From Streptomyces sp. NBC_01260 (GTDB taxonomy: Bacteria; Actinomycetota; Actinomycetes; Streptomycetales; Streptomycetaceae): a DNA stretch of 64,000 bases. Both the position numbers and the translations under genes were made by a program. The number at the start of each line of letters is the position of its first letter. The stretch's first letter is position 1. Positions 50,886 to 60,464 of the stretch are shown here, piece after piece. The notes under the pieces were generated by a model. That model was not told where the DNA came from. It made no database searches and worked only from the letters and a program-made list of their open reading frames with translations. The stretch covers positions 8,618,001 to 8,682,000 of the forward strand of contig NZ_CP108464.1 of NCBI RefSeq assembly GCF_036226405.1, in the 5' to 3' direction.

Positions 50886-53800
50886 ATGAATCGCATACAC
50901 ACAGCGGCCGGGCTCTGTCTCGCGCTGCTGTTCCTTGTGCTGGGGATCGGCGCCCAGCCCGCGCTGGCGCATGTCTCGCGCCAGCATGCAGAACTCGTCG
51001 TCACCACCGGAGACAACGTCACCAGCGGCCGTCTCATCGTCCACCGCGACCTCGTGTCCCCGGAACAGGCCGGAGCCTGGGCGACCCGGTTGCTACCGGC
51101 CGGCTGCCCGGCCACCGGCTCCGGCGTTCCCGGCGACAACGGCGGGGTCCCCGGCGGCGTCGTGATCGAGTTGGCGTGGAGCTGCCACGTCCACGCGCTC
51201 GACCTGAGCCCGCTGCTCCAGAAGGGCGGGCTGACCCAGGTCGTCGTCGAGTTCGACGGCACGGCCGTCGACGCCTCCGCGGCCATGCCGCTCGTCGACG
51301 CCAAGGGCGCACACGCCCTGCCCAGCTTCCCGTGGCTCACCGTCGCGCTCGCAGCGGCGGCCGGCGTTGCGCTCGTACTCGCCGCGCTGCGACTGCCCAC
51401 CCTGCTGCGGTCATTGCGAACAGGCCGTCGGGTCCAGCTCGCCACCGCGGGCGCCGTCGTCCTGTCCTGCCTCGCTCCTCAGGCGGCTTTCGCCGACGAC
51501 ACGGCACTGGCCACCGTCACCGTCGAGGGCACCGTCTTCAAGGACAGCAACGGCAACGGCAGGCGGGACAAGGGGGAGCGTGCCATGCCCGGCGTCGATG
51601 TCACCGACGGCGCCGTGTGGACCACGACCGGTGCGGACGGCTCGTACTCCCTCGCCATCGATCCGGACCGGCGCGAGACCGACATCGTCAGCATCGTCTC
51701 GCCCGACGGCTATACGCCCGCTCTGCGCAAGGACTACATCCCTCAGTTCTTCCACAAGGTCCCCGAGACCGGCGGCAACGGTGTCGACTTCGCGCTGGTA
51801 CCGGACCGCAACGCCTCCGACCCGAGCGAGACCTGGGTCATGAACTCCGACCCCGAGATCAGCAACGTCGCCGACGCCCAAGCGCGCACGGCGCTGCCTC
51901 AGTGGACAGGTCAGGTCCAGGCGATGTCCGAGGTCGACGGTGCCACGATGCAGATCGCGACCGGCGACCTCACCGTCACGGACTACGCCGCCGAGCCCCG
52001 CCGCCAGGGCGCGTACGACCTCTTCAGCAAGGGCCTGGAGCAGGGGCGGCTCGGCCACCCCTTCTACCCGGTCATGGGCAACCACGACTTCGGCGGCACT
52101 GCCACCTCCCAGGGCTACGCCGGCAGCATGGAGTACTACCGCCGCAACCTCGCCCCCGAGTGGTACAGCTTCGACCGCAACGGCCGCCACATCGTCGTAC
52201 TCGAGGACAACTACGACGCGAGCGGGCTGAAGCCGCAGCTGGAGTGGCTGCGCAGGGACCTGGCCCAGCACGCGGTCGGCAAGCAGGTGCTCGTCTTCGC
52301 GCATCGCTCTCTGTTCACCCAGTGGGGCCCGGGCGCAGGTATGCAGCCGACGATCGATGAGCTGGCCAGGTACGACGTCCGGCTGGTCGCCGCGGGTCAC
52401 AACCAGCAGGCCGAGTTCCGCCGTGGCGCCTTCAAGCGGTCCGTGGAGATCAACAATCAGGGTACCTACGGAATCGACGGCGCCCATCCCGATTACAAGG
52501 TGCTCGACTTCAGTGGCATCACGGACGATCCGCACACCCGCCGCAACGAGGACATCGGCCATGTCACCGGTATCCACCGGCAGTTCGACATCGACGACGA
52601 CAGCGCGCTGGTCAGCCCCGCACAGCGCAGCGTGCACGGCTCGGCTGCCGGAGTCCCCATCGAGGTGTACGCCGAGGACGACGGCCGCACCCCCGCCAGA
52701 GCCTCACTGACCGTACGGGACAACCACGGGCACGTGGTGAAGCGGACCAGCCTGCGCTTCGGCCGGGAAACCGGCAGACCCGGCATCGAGAACTGCTACA
52801 CCCCGCCGGGCGGCAAGCCCGAACCGTGCCCCGACGCACGCGGGGCGTGGACCCGGGCGAGCGGCACCCTGCAAGGGCTGCGGCCCGGTACCTACACCGC
52901 CACGACGACCGTGCACGACACACGGGGCAAGGCGTTTCCCGCGCTTCCCGCGCTGAAGAGCGCCTTCGACGTCGTACGGGACTCCGGGCTTCCCAGGCCG
53001 AGGACCGGGCAGAACTGGCTGCGGCAGGGCGGCGACGAGGCCGGGCGGTCCTCGAGCGCCGACGAGCCGGGTCCCGAGCTGGACCTGCAGTGGGCCCGGC
53101 ACACCGGCGAGCAGTTCAACCTGAACGGCTCGGTGGTCGCGGACGGCAAGGTGATCGTCTCTTCCCGCGCGTTCGACTCGCCGTACAGCATGATGCTCGC
53201 CTATGACATCAGGTCCGGACGCGAGATCTGGCGCACCTACCTGGACGGCGACGCCGAATCGGCGCCGACGCTCCGTGAGGGACGGGTCTATCTGACGACC
53301 GGTGTCGGACGGATCTACGCACTGGACGTCCGGGACGGCCATGTCGCCTGGGAGTCGATCGACCGTGAGGAGCAGCACGGCGACACGGTGCGCCGCTACG
53401 GCCGTGCGGGCGGACCGGTCAGTGTCTTCGCACTCAACGGACAGGACCGCACGGTAGCCGTCTACCAGGACTGGGACACGGTCCGCTGCCGTGACGCGAA
53501 GACCGGCACTCTGCTGCCCGGTGGCTTCGGCGCCGCTGCCTCCTGGGGTCAGTCCCACAGCACCGCGGTGCGCGAGCCCGGCTCCGACACGGCCTATCTG
53601 CACTCCTCGTCGAGCAACACGGTCATCGCCATGGACCTGACGAGCTGCAAGCAACTGTGGGCCGAGGACGCTGCGGGCGACATCGACAGCCACTCGTCAC
53701 CCGTGCTCACCGATCCCGCATCGGGCCCGGCGAAGCTGGTCACCTTCACTGCATACGGAGTCCGTGGGCGCGACCCGAAGACGGGCGCGGTGACCTGGGA

Positions 53801-54248
53801 GTCCAAGCTGGGCGGTGGCAGCACCTGCGAGCCGGGGCGCGCCCCGCTCACCAGCCCGGCCGTACGGGGGGACATCGCCTACGTCGCGGGACGCGACGGT
53901 GTCGTACGCGCCTACGACACGAGCGCGGCCGATCCTTCGAAGCCGGTGTGGGAGGCGAAGTCCGGCTATCTGGCCGGGGAGAGTCCGCTGGACGACAAAT
54001 GGCGGGTTGCCATGGGGTGTTCGGCCGGGGACGGTTCGCCGACGATGCATCCGCTGGTGACCAAGGCGCTTGTGTACGTGGGGACGTGGGACGGGCGACT
54101 TCTCGTCCTGGACCGTGTCACCGGCAGGCAGTTCGCCGCCTACAACCTCGGCGCGGGCGTCGCGTCGGCCCTCTCCGTCAGCGGTGACTGGATCTTCGTC
54201 CTCACGGACGACGGTACGGTCCACGCGCTGGCCGCGCGCCGGGACTGA
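50886..54248 (+). CDS. multi-domain exported metallophosphoesterase with beta-propeller
   Basis: A 1120-residue protein that reads like two proteins in one frame. Residues 1-28 are a signal peptide (cleavage ALA-HV); 29-147 form a small extracellular domain; 148-170 is a membrane segment; 183-203 is a second signal-like stretch ending AAFA-DD. Then come an SdrD-B-type domain ([20 protein letters not shown], 214-233), a calcineurin-like phosphoesterase (SDPEIS 321-326, GDL 360-362, GNHD 398-401, AHRS 472-475, GHNQ 504-507, the last replacing GHxH) and a C-terminal PQQ-type propeller (about 745-1118, e.g. [20 protein letters not shown]). It may hydrolyse phosphate esters at the cell surface. 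No ribosome site; TAGCGT eight bases upstream suggests a leaderless mRNA. It ends 14 bases before the NicO transporter. Confidence 0.8.
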   Translation: MNRIHTAAGLCLALLFLVLGIGAQPALAHVSRQHAELVVTTGDNVTSGRLIVHRDLVSPEQAGAWATRLLPAGCPATGSGVPGDNGGVPGGVVIELAWSCHVHALDLSPLLQKGGLTQVVVEFDGTAVDASAAMPLVDAKGAHALPSFPWLTVALAAAAGVALVLAALRLPTLLRSLRTGRRVQLATAGAVVLSCLAPQAAFADDTALATVTVEGTVFKDSNGNGRRDKGERAMPGVDVTDGAVWTTTGADGSYSLAIDPDRRETDIVSIVSPDGYTPALRKDYIPQFFHKVPETGGNGVDFALVPDRNASDPSETWVMNSDPEISNVADAQARTALPQWTGQVQAMSEVDGATMQIATGDLTVTDYAAEPRRQGAYDLFSKGLEQGRLGHPFYPVMGNHDFGGTATSQGYAGSMEYYRRNLAPEWYSFDRNGRHIVVLEDNYDASGLKPQLEWLRRDLAQHAVGKQVLVFAHRSLFTQWGPGAGMQPTIDELARYDVRLVAAGHNQQAEFRRGAFKRSVEINNQGTYGIDGAHPDYKVLDFSGITDDPHTRRNEDIGHVTGIHRQFDIDDDSALVSPAQRSVHGSAAGVPIEVYAEDDGRTPARASLTVRDNHGHVVKRTSLRFGRETGRPGIENCYTPPGGKPEPCPDARGAWTRASGTLQGLRPGTYTATTTVHDTRGKAFPALPALKSAFDVVRDSGLPRPRTGQNWLRQGGDEAGRSSSADEPGPELDLQWARHTGEQFNLNGSVVADGKVIVSSRAFDSPYSMMLAYDIRSGREIWRTYLDGDAESAPTLREGRVYLTTGVGRIYALDVRDGHVAWESIDREEQHGDTVRRYGRAGGPVSVFALNGQDRTVAVYQDWDTVRCRDAKTGTLLPGGFGAAASWGQSHSTAVREPGSDTAYLHSSSSNTVIAMDLTSCKQLWAEDAAGDIDSHSSPVLTDPASGPAKLVTFTAYGVRGRDPKTGAVTWESKLGGGSTCEPGRAPLTSPAVRGDIAYVAGRDGVVRAYDTSAADPSKPVWEAKSGYLAGESPLDDKWRVAMGCSAGDGSPTMHPLVTKALVYVGTWDGRLLVLDRVTGRQFAAYNLGAGVASALSVSGDWIFVLTDDGTVHALAARRD

Positions 54249-54262
54249 GGGGAAGCACCATC

Positions 54263-55552
54263 GTGCGATCACTCCGCACCGGGGTGCTGCTCCTGCTGGC
54301 CGCCGTCCCCGCGCTGCTGTTCGGCAGCGCGGGGACGGCCCAGGCGCACCCCTTCGGTACACCCCCCGTCGTCAGGGTCGAGGCGGCGGGCTCCTCCGCC
54401 GTGAACGCGACCTGGTCCGCGCAGCGGGACGACGTCGGCGTCCTGCAGAAGAATTCCGGCGGCGATGTGACGGGCTATCTGCGCGCGCACATCGTCGTAC
54501 GCCAGGACGGCAGCCCCTGCCGGGCGGACCGGGCCGACGGCATGACGCTCCACTTCGCCTGCCCACACCCGGTGGACCGGATCACGCTGACGGTCACCGC
54601 GCTGACGGACATCGATCCCGCCTACCGGACGCTTTCGGTGACCGATCAGGGCGACGGGGGACTTCACACGGTGAGGGAGCCGACGCGCACCCTCGCGCTG
54701 AAGTCTGCCGCACGGGCCGACGCGGCGCCTCCGGGCGGGAGTTGGACCAGTGATCTGACCTCACTCCTCAACCGAGGGGCGGCCCTTCCGGTGGCCGTGC
54801 TCGTAGCGGCGGCCGTGGGCGCGCTGCATGCCTGTGCTCCCGGGCACGGCAAGTCGCTGGCCGCCGGCTACCTGGTGGGTGGCCGGGGCAGACCGCGGGA
54901 CGCAGTGTGGCTCGGGGGCATCGTCGCCGTGATGCACACGCTCTCGGTCGCCGTCCTCGCGGTCGGCTGGTGGCTGGCGGCAAAGAACGCGCCGGACATG
55001 AAGGCGCTGACGGGATGGCTGCAACTGGCCGCCGCGCTGGTGGTGGCGGGGGTGGGCGTAAGCCTGCTGCGGCGGAATCTGCGTCATCGTGGACACCATC
55101 ACGCACATCGTCACGATCACACACATCGTCACGATCACGGGCATGGTCATTCGTCCGGCACCCAACATGCGGGTGGGCATGGCCACGGGCACAGCCACCA
55201 CATCCCCGATGCCCCCTCGCTGCTCACTTGGCGAGGTCTGGTCCTTCTCGGCGCATCCGGAGGCCTGTTGCCCTCGCCGTCCGCCTTCCTGGTCCTGCTC
55301 ACCGGGCTGCTCACAGGCAAGGTCAGCTACGCCCTCGCGATGGTGGCCGCCTTCGGCGCCGGCATGGCCCTCACCCTGACGGGCGTCAGCCTGATCGTAC
55401 TGCGCGGCCGTGACGCGCTGCTGGACCGTGTCTCCCGTTCCTCGCTGCTGCGCACCTGGATCCCGAGGATTCCGCTGTTCGCAGCCTCGGCGGTGATGGC
55501 CGGAGGCGTGGTGGCCTCCGCGCTTGCGGCGGGACAGCTTGTGGCGCCCTAA
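54263..55552 (+). CDS. NicO/RcnA-type metal transporter with His-rich loop
   Basis: A 429-residue membrane protein. It has a signal peptide (cleavage near AQA-HP), an extracellular domain of about 140 residues, then six to seven membrane segments. Conserved NicO residues are in LHACAPGHGKSLAAGYLVGG and VMHTLSVAVLAVGW; the cytoplasmic loop at about 273-313 has more than 20 histidines (HHHAHRHDHTHRHDHGHGHS), and GGLLPSPSAFLVLLTGL follows. This layout fits nickel/cobalt (or zinc) exporters or importers. GGGGAAGCACCATC precedes the GTG. It is in an operon with the preceding phosphoesterase, whose N-terminal domain may be a metal-handling partner. Confidence 0.85.
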   Translation: MRSLRTGVLLLLAAVPALLFGSAGTAQAHPFGTPPVVRVEAAGSSAVNATWSAQRDDVGVLQKNSGGDVTGYLRAHIVVRQDGSPCRADRADGMTLHFACPHPVDRITLTVTALTDIDPAYRTLSVTDQGDGGLHTVREPTRTLALKSAARADAAPPGGSWTSDLTSLLNRGAALPVAVLVAAAVGALHACAPGHGKSLAAGYLVGGRGRPRDAVWLGGIVAVMHTLSVAVLAVGWWLAAKNAPDMKALTGWLQLAAALVVAGVGVSLLRRNLRHRGHHHAHRHDHTHRHDHGHGHSSGTQHAGGHGHGHSHHIPDAPSLLTWRGLVLLGASGGLLPSPSAFLVLLTGLLTGKVSYALAMVAAFGAGMALTLTGVSLIVLRGRDALLDRVSRSSLLRTWIPRIPLFAASAVMAGGVVASALAAGQLVAP

Positions 55553-55985
55553 AGGGACTTGGAGGCACCGGCAGCCGAGCCGCATGCCGAGTCGGCCACG
55601 GGTCGGTATCCGCAGCACGGTACGGCCCACGGCACATCCGGAATCCGCCGGATCGGCCTCCGCCCCGGACAGGACTCCGACTCCGTCGGGGAGGTCGGCA
55701 GTGACGCCCGGTAGCCCCGCCGCGAGCAGAAGCCCCGCTGGAGCATTCCGGCGGGGCTTCGTCGTCTCACGCGCTTTCGCACGGGTCTCACCGGCGGTGC
55801 GGGCTCCCCCTCCCCGGATCGTGAGGCCCTGACCTGGGATGAAGCTCCCGCCCTGGACTGGCCGGACACCCCTGGCGGTCTCTATGGCCTGTGCCATGCA
55901 GTACCGAGATGGGGCGCAGCGGCGAGGTTTGTGTACGTAGTGCCTCGCGCGCCCGTGCGCAGGCAAGGCGGGGCGCCAGCCGCGA
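55553..55985. other. 433-base region between the NicO gene and the Ig-like pseudogene
   Basis: Holds the terminator at 55730-55759; otherwise no recognisable gene. Confidence 0.4.
55730..55759 (+). terminator. terminator hairpin after the metal-transporter operon
   Basis: aagccccgc (55730-55738) pairs with gcggggctt (55751-55759) around a 12-base loop, followed by cgtcgtctc; typical GC-rich Streptomyces terminator. Confidence 0.6.
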
Positions 55986-56270
55986 TCACGGAGCGGTCGT
56001 CACCATGTAGGTGATACGGGCGTCCGCGACGCCGTTGTTTCGCGCGACGACGGTGAATGTGCTGGCACCGGCAGACTTGGGAACGCCGGTGATGCCGCCG
56101 GTGTCCGGGTTGAGCGTCAGTCCGGCTGGAAGCGCACCACGGGTGATCACGTAGCGGTGAGTCTTCGGCGTCGTGGAGTCGATCTTGACTCGTACTGGCG
56201 CCCGGTTCGTGCGTTGGCCGGTGCCGGGTTGGCGAAGCCGGGGGTGGGCGCCTCGACCGTGCGAGGCGAG
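55986..56270 (-). pseudogene. secreted-protein fragment with a putative Ig (He_PIG-type) domain
   Basis: Minus strand: YVITRGALPAGLTLNPDTGG, ITGVPKSAGASTFTVVARNN and a final TTAP before TGA form the last repeat of a bacterial Ig-like (cadherin-like 'GALPAGLTLN..TG.I.G.P...G') domain. The upstream part (SGNPVGSPRTVEAPTPGFAN) lies in another frame and merges at about 56270 into a transposase fragment. It is the broken 3' end of a secreted protein. Confidence 0.65.
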
Positions 56271-56274
56271 CCGA

Positions 56275-56518
56275 CCGGATTGCCGGAGACGTCCGGGCCA
56301 TGGTTCAAGCCGCCGTACATCGCTCCGAGCCCACGCCTGTGCTCGGGCAACAGCATCAATTCCACCGGGGATGTCACCGCCTCGTCCGCGCACAACACCG
56401 CGTCGGACAGCTCGAACAACTCGTCACGCCGTGTGGTCAGACACGCGTAGAACTCGCCCCGGAAGCGAGACGCTTCCGCGAACGCTTCCCTCCGGACAGC
56501 ATCAGGCAGCAGACTCAC
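56275..56518 (-). pseudogene. IS701-like transposase, N-terminal fragment
   Basis: From an ATG at 56518: DAVRREAFAEASRFRGEFYA, CLTTRRDELFELSDAVLCAD and LMLLPEHRRGLGAMYGGLN, the same N-terminal pattern as the complete element at 25.6 kb, then an abrupt switch into the Ig-like protein. The upstream end near 56600 (caaacttagaatcaaattc) may be a decayed terminal repeat. Confidence 0.7.
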
Positions 56519-56650
56519 TCACGGCCTTCGCCTTGGTCATGTGCACCTTGGTCGGAGCACAGGATCAGACGAGGGCCGCTCCTGCGTCTGGCGGATGTCA
56601 AACTTAGAATCAAATTCGAGAGTCTGTTCGAGGCTCACATCGGGGGCACC

Positions 56651-56980
56651 ATGTCAGAGATCGCTCAGTGGCTCAGGAACTGGCATGCCGCACATGAACA
56701 CGGACTCCGCTCGCGTGGGATCAGTTCCGCGGTGAAGCCGCCAGCCCCAGGAACCTTGTCCCGACGGCGGCCGAAGGCCACGGCAGTGAAGCTCACGCTG
56801 GAATCAGGCGAGCGCGCGGGGATCGTGCTGGTATGGGAATCGGGTGCCACTTCACTGCTCTTCGTCGACACCGGTACTGAGCACACCTGGCAGGACCACC
56901 AGGTACTCACCTCGGAGAGCGACCTGCCACGAATCCTGGCACCGCTCGAAAAGCTAGTTGAAGCAGCTGCTGAAAGTTAA
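56651..56980 (+). CDS. small hypothetical protein, immunity-like
   Basis: A 109-residue soluble protein starting ATG at 56651 after a G-rich ribosome site. MSEIAQWLRNWHAAHEHGLR is helical and basic; the second half is a five-strand-like segment: AVKLTLESGERAGIVLVWES, GATSLLFVDTGTEHTWQDHQ and LPRILAPLEKLVEAAA. The shape recalls Imm-type immunity proteins but no family is recognised. It is flanked by transposase remnants on both sides. Confidence 0.5.
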   Translation: MSEIAQWLRNWHAAHEHGLRSRGISSAVKPPAPGTLSRRRPKATAVKLTLESGERAGIVLVWESGATSLLFVDTGTEHTWQDHQVLTSESDLPRILAPLEKLVEAAAES

Positions 56981-56989
56981 TGAACAGAT

Positions 56990-57225
56990 TTAGGCCTGCG
57001 AACCGATCTGGTGGCCGACGCGCTGACATCCGCCTGCCGACAGCGTCGCCCCACCAATTCCGCGACCGCTCGGATCGCGGCTGCCAGTGCACCAGTCAGC
57101 AATTCGCTTTCCTGGCAGCCGAGTTCGGGGTCCGGTTGTCGGTCGGACGTACCGGTCAGTGCTGGGACAACGCGCTCGCCGAGTCGTTCTTCTCGGGGGT
57201 CTGCATTCGATGGCGGGTCGCGCGA
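56990..57225 (+). pseudogene. IS3-family OrfB transposase, C-terminal scrap
   Basis: TDLVADALTSACRQ in one frame, then SDRGCQCTSQQFAFLAAEFG and VRLSVGRTGQCWDNALAESF in the next, matching the HSDRGxQYTS...F and G...DNAxAESF region (second Asp and Glu of the DDE core) of IS3 transposases. Frameshifted and lacking both ends. Confidence 0.78.
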
Positions 57226-57289
57226 TGCCGTAGGCGGGAACTGCGACGATCCTGCGCGGGGAGCCATGCCCTTGTGGCTCAGCCAGTCT

Positions 57290-59242
57290 CTAGCTGCTTT
57301 CTGGCCCGTCGTCTTCCGTTTGCTCGCCGTCCGCAGGGCGCGCGACTCCCACGTGCATGCGGATCACCGCGTACGTCTCGCCGTCCCTCGGCGGCCGCGT
57401 CCACGAACGGGTGGCGAAGGTGTGCAGCCGCCCGTTCACGATGGCGTGGCGGGGCAGACAGGCGCCGAACTCCCCGGTCACCGCTTCCAGTAGCGACCGT
57501 TCCGCCACACCACCGTCTACCGGGTCGCCGAAGAACTGGCTCGGATCCAGTGCCCGCGGTATCTCCCCGCTTGCATGGATCTTTCCCTCCACGTACGTGA
57601 ACGCGTACTGTTCGGCACCGTCTCGCGCTACCGAAAGGTGGAAGAACGGTTCTCCGTGCCATGTCCTCAGGCCGCTCCACACCACCACCGCGCGGGTGCC
57701 CGCGCTGGCGGCCGTGGCCGGGGAGACGAACCGCTGCCGGTTGAACGGGGCGGGGTCGCCGTCGAAGGCGAAGCTCCAGCCGGTGCCGGCCCGGCCGACC
57801 GCCATGAGAGCCCTGTCGTCGTGGGACGAGAGTTCCCTCTGGCTGTGCTGCGACTTGTGGTGCGCCTCCCAGTAAGTCATGGGTTTGTTCAGCACGGTGC
57901 CGTCCCCGTCCACGAGACGTCCGGGCAGGTCCTCCGGCTCAACCCCCTCCACCAGGACGAACCGGTAGGACGTGTGGTTGTTGGCCGGGTCCGGCTGCGC
58001 GAGCCACGCCAGGTTGTCCGGGTCGAGCCCGGCCGTCGGACTCGGCGGCTTACTTGCTTGTCCGCCCCGTGGAGTGGACAGCAGTTCCCGGCCCCGCTCC
58101 GGGGTCAGCAGCGGCCCGAGCACCGGGTCGGCCACCCACCCCAGCGGCGCCAGGTGGTCCGGTCCCAGCGGCTCCCACAGCGGCAGAGCGTCTATCAGTG
58201 TCCGCCATGCCGCGTCGGTGTCTCCCCACCGCGCCAGCTCCCGCGCCCGCTCGACCGCTTCCCCGAACGGTCCCGCCGCCGTGTACCGGTACGTTCCGTT
58301 CCTCACCTGATCCAACATCGCGAAAGCAAGGGACACCAGATCGCCGTCGGCGCCCCTGAGGTGGAACGTCAGCGTGGAGTCGTCCCAGTACGAGTGCGCC
58401 GCGTGCTCGGCGACCAGCGGCGGCAGCAGCTCGGGCGCGTACCGCGGGTCCGTCACCAGGCCGTCGAAGTACACCATGTAGGTCTGTCCGAGCAGGCGGC
58501 GTATCTGGTCGCCCAGCCCGGCGGCCCGCGGTCTGCCGTACTCCTTGGCCTCGTCCAGCGCCTTCCCGGCCCGTTCCCAGCCGCCGCTCAGCGCCTCCAG
58601 CCGGGCCTCCTCCACCAGGGCGTCCAGCTTGTGCGTCGTGTCGTTGGCGAACGCCGGCTCCCCGTCGCTCCGACGCGCTCGCAGGCTGTGGAACTCCCGG
58701 TACACGTCCCGCATGAACTCAAGGAAGTTCGCGTGCCGCTCGGGTGACTCACCCCGCCAGCCCGCCCACGTGTAGACGGCCCACTCGCCGTCCTCATCCA
58801 CGTCCTCGGGATCCATGAGGACGTGGGTGATGTCGGACTCGACGTCGAGCTGCAGCCCGCGCCGCCAGATGTCCGCCTCCCGCCGCTCCTCGGGCCCGGC
58901 GTCCTCGTCCAAGTACTCCTCGTACATGTCCGCGAGCCCCGACTCGTTGTTGTGCCAGTGGGCCTCCTTGGTCCCCGCCAGCAGCCACACGAACCCGCCC
59001 GCGTGCCGCCACCCGTCGGTGACCTTGAGGAACTCCCGGTACGACGGGGGCATCCGTAGGCCGAGGCGCTCCTCCATGGCTGCGATCCGCTCCTCGGACG
59101 TGGGCGGGAACCCCAGCCAACGTGCCCGTCGCGCGGCCTCGTCGTTCTCGTCCCGCGTCTCGTCGTCCGGCAGGGAATCCGCCCACTCCCCGCTCCACCT
59201 GAGCAGGAAGGACCGCCAGTCGAATGCCGTGGTGTTCGTCAT
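57290..59242 (-). CDS. large SMI1/KNR4 (SUKH) family protein
   Basis: A 650-residue soluble protein. Residues 50-190 are the SUKH domain: RIAAMEERLGLRMPPSYREF, LKVTDGWRHAGGFVWLL, then MDPEDVDEDGEWAVYTWAGW. Two further regions follow: helical pieces (ALVEEARLEALSGGWERAGK) and a C-terminal beta-rich part with RFVLVEGVEPEDLPGRLVDG, GWSFAFDGDPAPFNRQRFVS and a final SWTRPPRDGETYAVIRMHVG. The ATG at 59242 (MTNTTAFDWRSF) is the family-like start. Large streptomycete SUKH proteins of this type are common and of unknown role; immunity against contact toxins is inferred. Confidence 0.82.
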   Translation of the reverse strand: MTNTTAFDWRSFLLRWSGEWADSLPDDETRDENDEAARRARWLGFPPTSEERIAAMEERLGLRMPPSYREFLKVTDGWRHAGGFVWLLAGTKEAHWHNNESGLADMYEEYLDEDAGPEERREADIWRRGLQLDVESDITHVLMDPEDVDEDGEWAVYTWAGWRGESPERHANFLEFMRDVYREFHSLRARRSDGEPAFANDTTHKLDALVEEARLEALSGGWERAGKALDEAKEYGRPRAAGLGDQIRRLLGQTYMVYFDGLVTDPRYAPELLPPLVAEHAAHSYWDDSTLTFHLRGADGDLVSLAFAMLDQVRNGTYRYTAAGPFGEAVERARELARWGDTDAAWRTLIDALPLWEPLGPDHLAPLGWVADPVLGPLLTPERGRELLSTPRGGQASKPPSPTAGLDPDNLAWLAQPDPANNHTSYRFVLVEGVEPEDLPGRLVDGDGTVLNKPMTYWEAHHKSQHSQRELSSHDDRALMAVGRAGTGWSFAFDGDPAPFNRQRFVSPATAASAGTRAVVVWSGLRTWHGEPFFHLSVARDGAEQYAFTYVEGKIHASGEIPRALDPSQFFGDPVDGGVAERSLLEAVTGEFGACLPRHAIVNGRLHTFATRSWTRPPRDGETYAVIRMHVGVARPADGEQTEDDGPESS

Positions 59243-59329
59243 GAGTCCGATGCTGTCACCCACCACTGACAGTGCCCCGCTGCGTGCTGCGGCCAACAGG
59301 ACTCTCGCGTGCGCCACCGAGCAATGCTC

Positions 59330-59520
59330 GGAACCTGTGGATCGGTTGTGTCTTCCAGGGCAACGGCGACGCCGCTGTCGGCGGCCACCCTGCCTTCGGT
59401 GGGCCCGGCCCCGGCGACGCCCGTGATCTTCCGCTCCCAGAGCTTGCGGCCGCACGCGGTGTCGATGCCCCACACCGAAGCCGAACTTGCGCCCCGCGCC
59501 TGCCGCGCCTCCTCGGAGGC
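59330..59520 (-). pseudogene. possible beta-propeller (PQQ-type) fragment
   Basis: The minus strand reads SVWGIDTACGRKLWERKITG then GRVAADSGVAVALED. 'W..DT..G.KLWE' is the PQQ repeat signature. No start, no further repeats in frame; it is probably the relic of a propeller gene upstream of the SUKH gene. Confidence 0.35.
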
Positions 59521-59673
59521 CACCTCGATGCCGACCGCTGTCGTAGTACGACCCGCCCTTCGGCCTGCGCGCGAGGGCGGAGCGCGAGCAACGCTTCGCC
59601 GCTCATGGCCCCCAACCCGCCTCGGCTCCCGCATGCGGAAGGTCGTGTGATGAACGACGGGTGGGACCAGGCA

Positions 59674-59699
59674 AGTTGATGTCTCAACAGGGTTTTCCG
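59674..59699. repeat. second copy of the GTTGA-4-TCAAC motif
   Basis: agttgatgtctcaac (59674-59688) followed by ttccg at 59695-59699, identical in core and spacing to 10511-10536. It may be the terminal repeat of a lost insertion element or a conserved promoter feature. Confidence 0.5.
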
Positions 59700-59772
59700 G
59701 CTTGTGGACCCTTCGGCAGGAAACGCCACGGCCGGTGGTCTGCCCGGCCTGCGGACCTCGAAGACCGGGGTA

Positions 59773-60279
59773 TCAGTAGCCCTGGCCGACCAGGAAGGAG
59801 TCGAAGTCGAGGGCAAGGGAGCGCGCTTCGGCCGCGTGACCCTCGTCGTCCCCGTCGACGAGGACGAAGACGCAGATGCCCTGCCCGGTTCGTACCACCC
59901 ACATGATGCGGTTCCCGTCCCGCAGCATCGCCAGGTCGAGCTCGGTCCCCGTCACCGCGTCGGTGATCCGGTCCAGCTCCTCACGGTGCCACACCGCCCC
60001 GGCAAGCCGGAGCGTCCGAGGACGGCCGGCCTCCTCGCCGGCCGTCCACAGCGCCGACATCTCAGCCCGGTCCGGAGCGTCGGCGGCGTCGGAGCCCGGC
60101 TGCCGGTCCCCTTGCCCGGCGGCGGAGCGGAAGTGCTGCCTGCCGTCCTCGGGGCCGGCCGCGGCGAAGAACCCTGATTCGGTCGAGAAGGCCGCCACCG
60201 CGCGCACCGCGGGGTGCTTCCCTCCGAGGGCGAAACGGGTGCTCAGCACTTCTTCCCATTGCTCGGTCACAGGAGACAT
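59773..60279 (-). CDS. hypothetical protein, ESX-secretion-like size
   Basis: A 168-residue soluble protein. The ATG at 60279 (MSPVTEQWEEVLSTRFALGG) follows AAAGGCCACCACTG. The first 45 residues and the end (RIMWVVRTGQGICVFVLVDG, LALDFDSFLVGQGY) are ordered; the middle is charged. I do not recognise the domain. It stands alone on the minus strand. Confidence 0.6.
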   Translation of the reverse strand: MSPVTEQWEEVLSTRFALGGKHPAVRAVAAFSTESGFFAAAGPEDGRQHFRSAAGQGDRQPGSDAADAPDRAEMSALWTAGEEAGRPRTLRLAGAVWHREELDRITDAVTGTELDLAMLRDGNRIMWVVRTGQGICVFVLVDGDDEGHAAEARSLALDFDSFLVGQGY

Positions 60280-60464
60280 CAGTGGTGGCCTTTCGATGGC
60301 GTCGTTTTGGTTCACGGACTCACTCGGGTTGCCTCGGGGCGGTTGTGTTCGGCACCGTGCCCCTCCGGCAGGACATCTCGTGCCCGTGAACGCGCTGATC
60401 AGACGTAGGGCCGGGAGATCAGCACACGCGTCGCATCCCCGGGCAGGCCGCCCCGCCGCGCAAG

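Noticed and set aside
55081..55210. Repeated cac/cat triplets, possible CRISPR-like or microsatellite repeat
   Set aside because: They encode the histidine-rich loop of the NicO transporter and have no constant repeat-spacer pattern.
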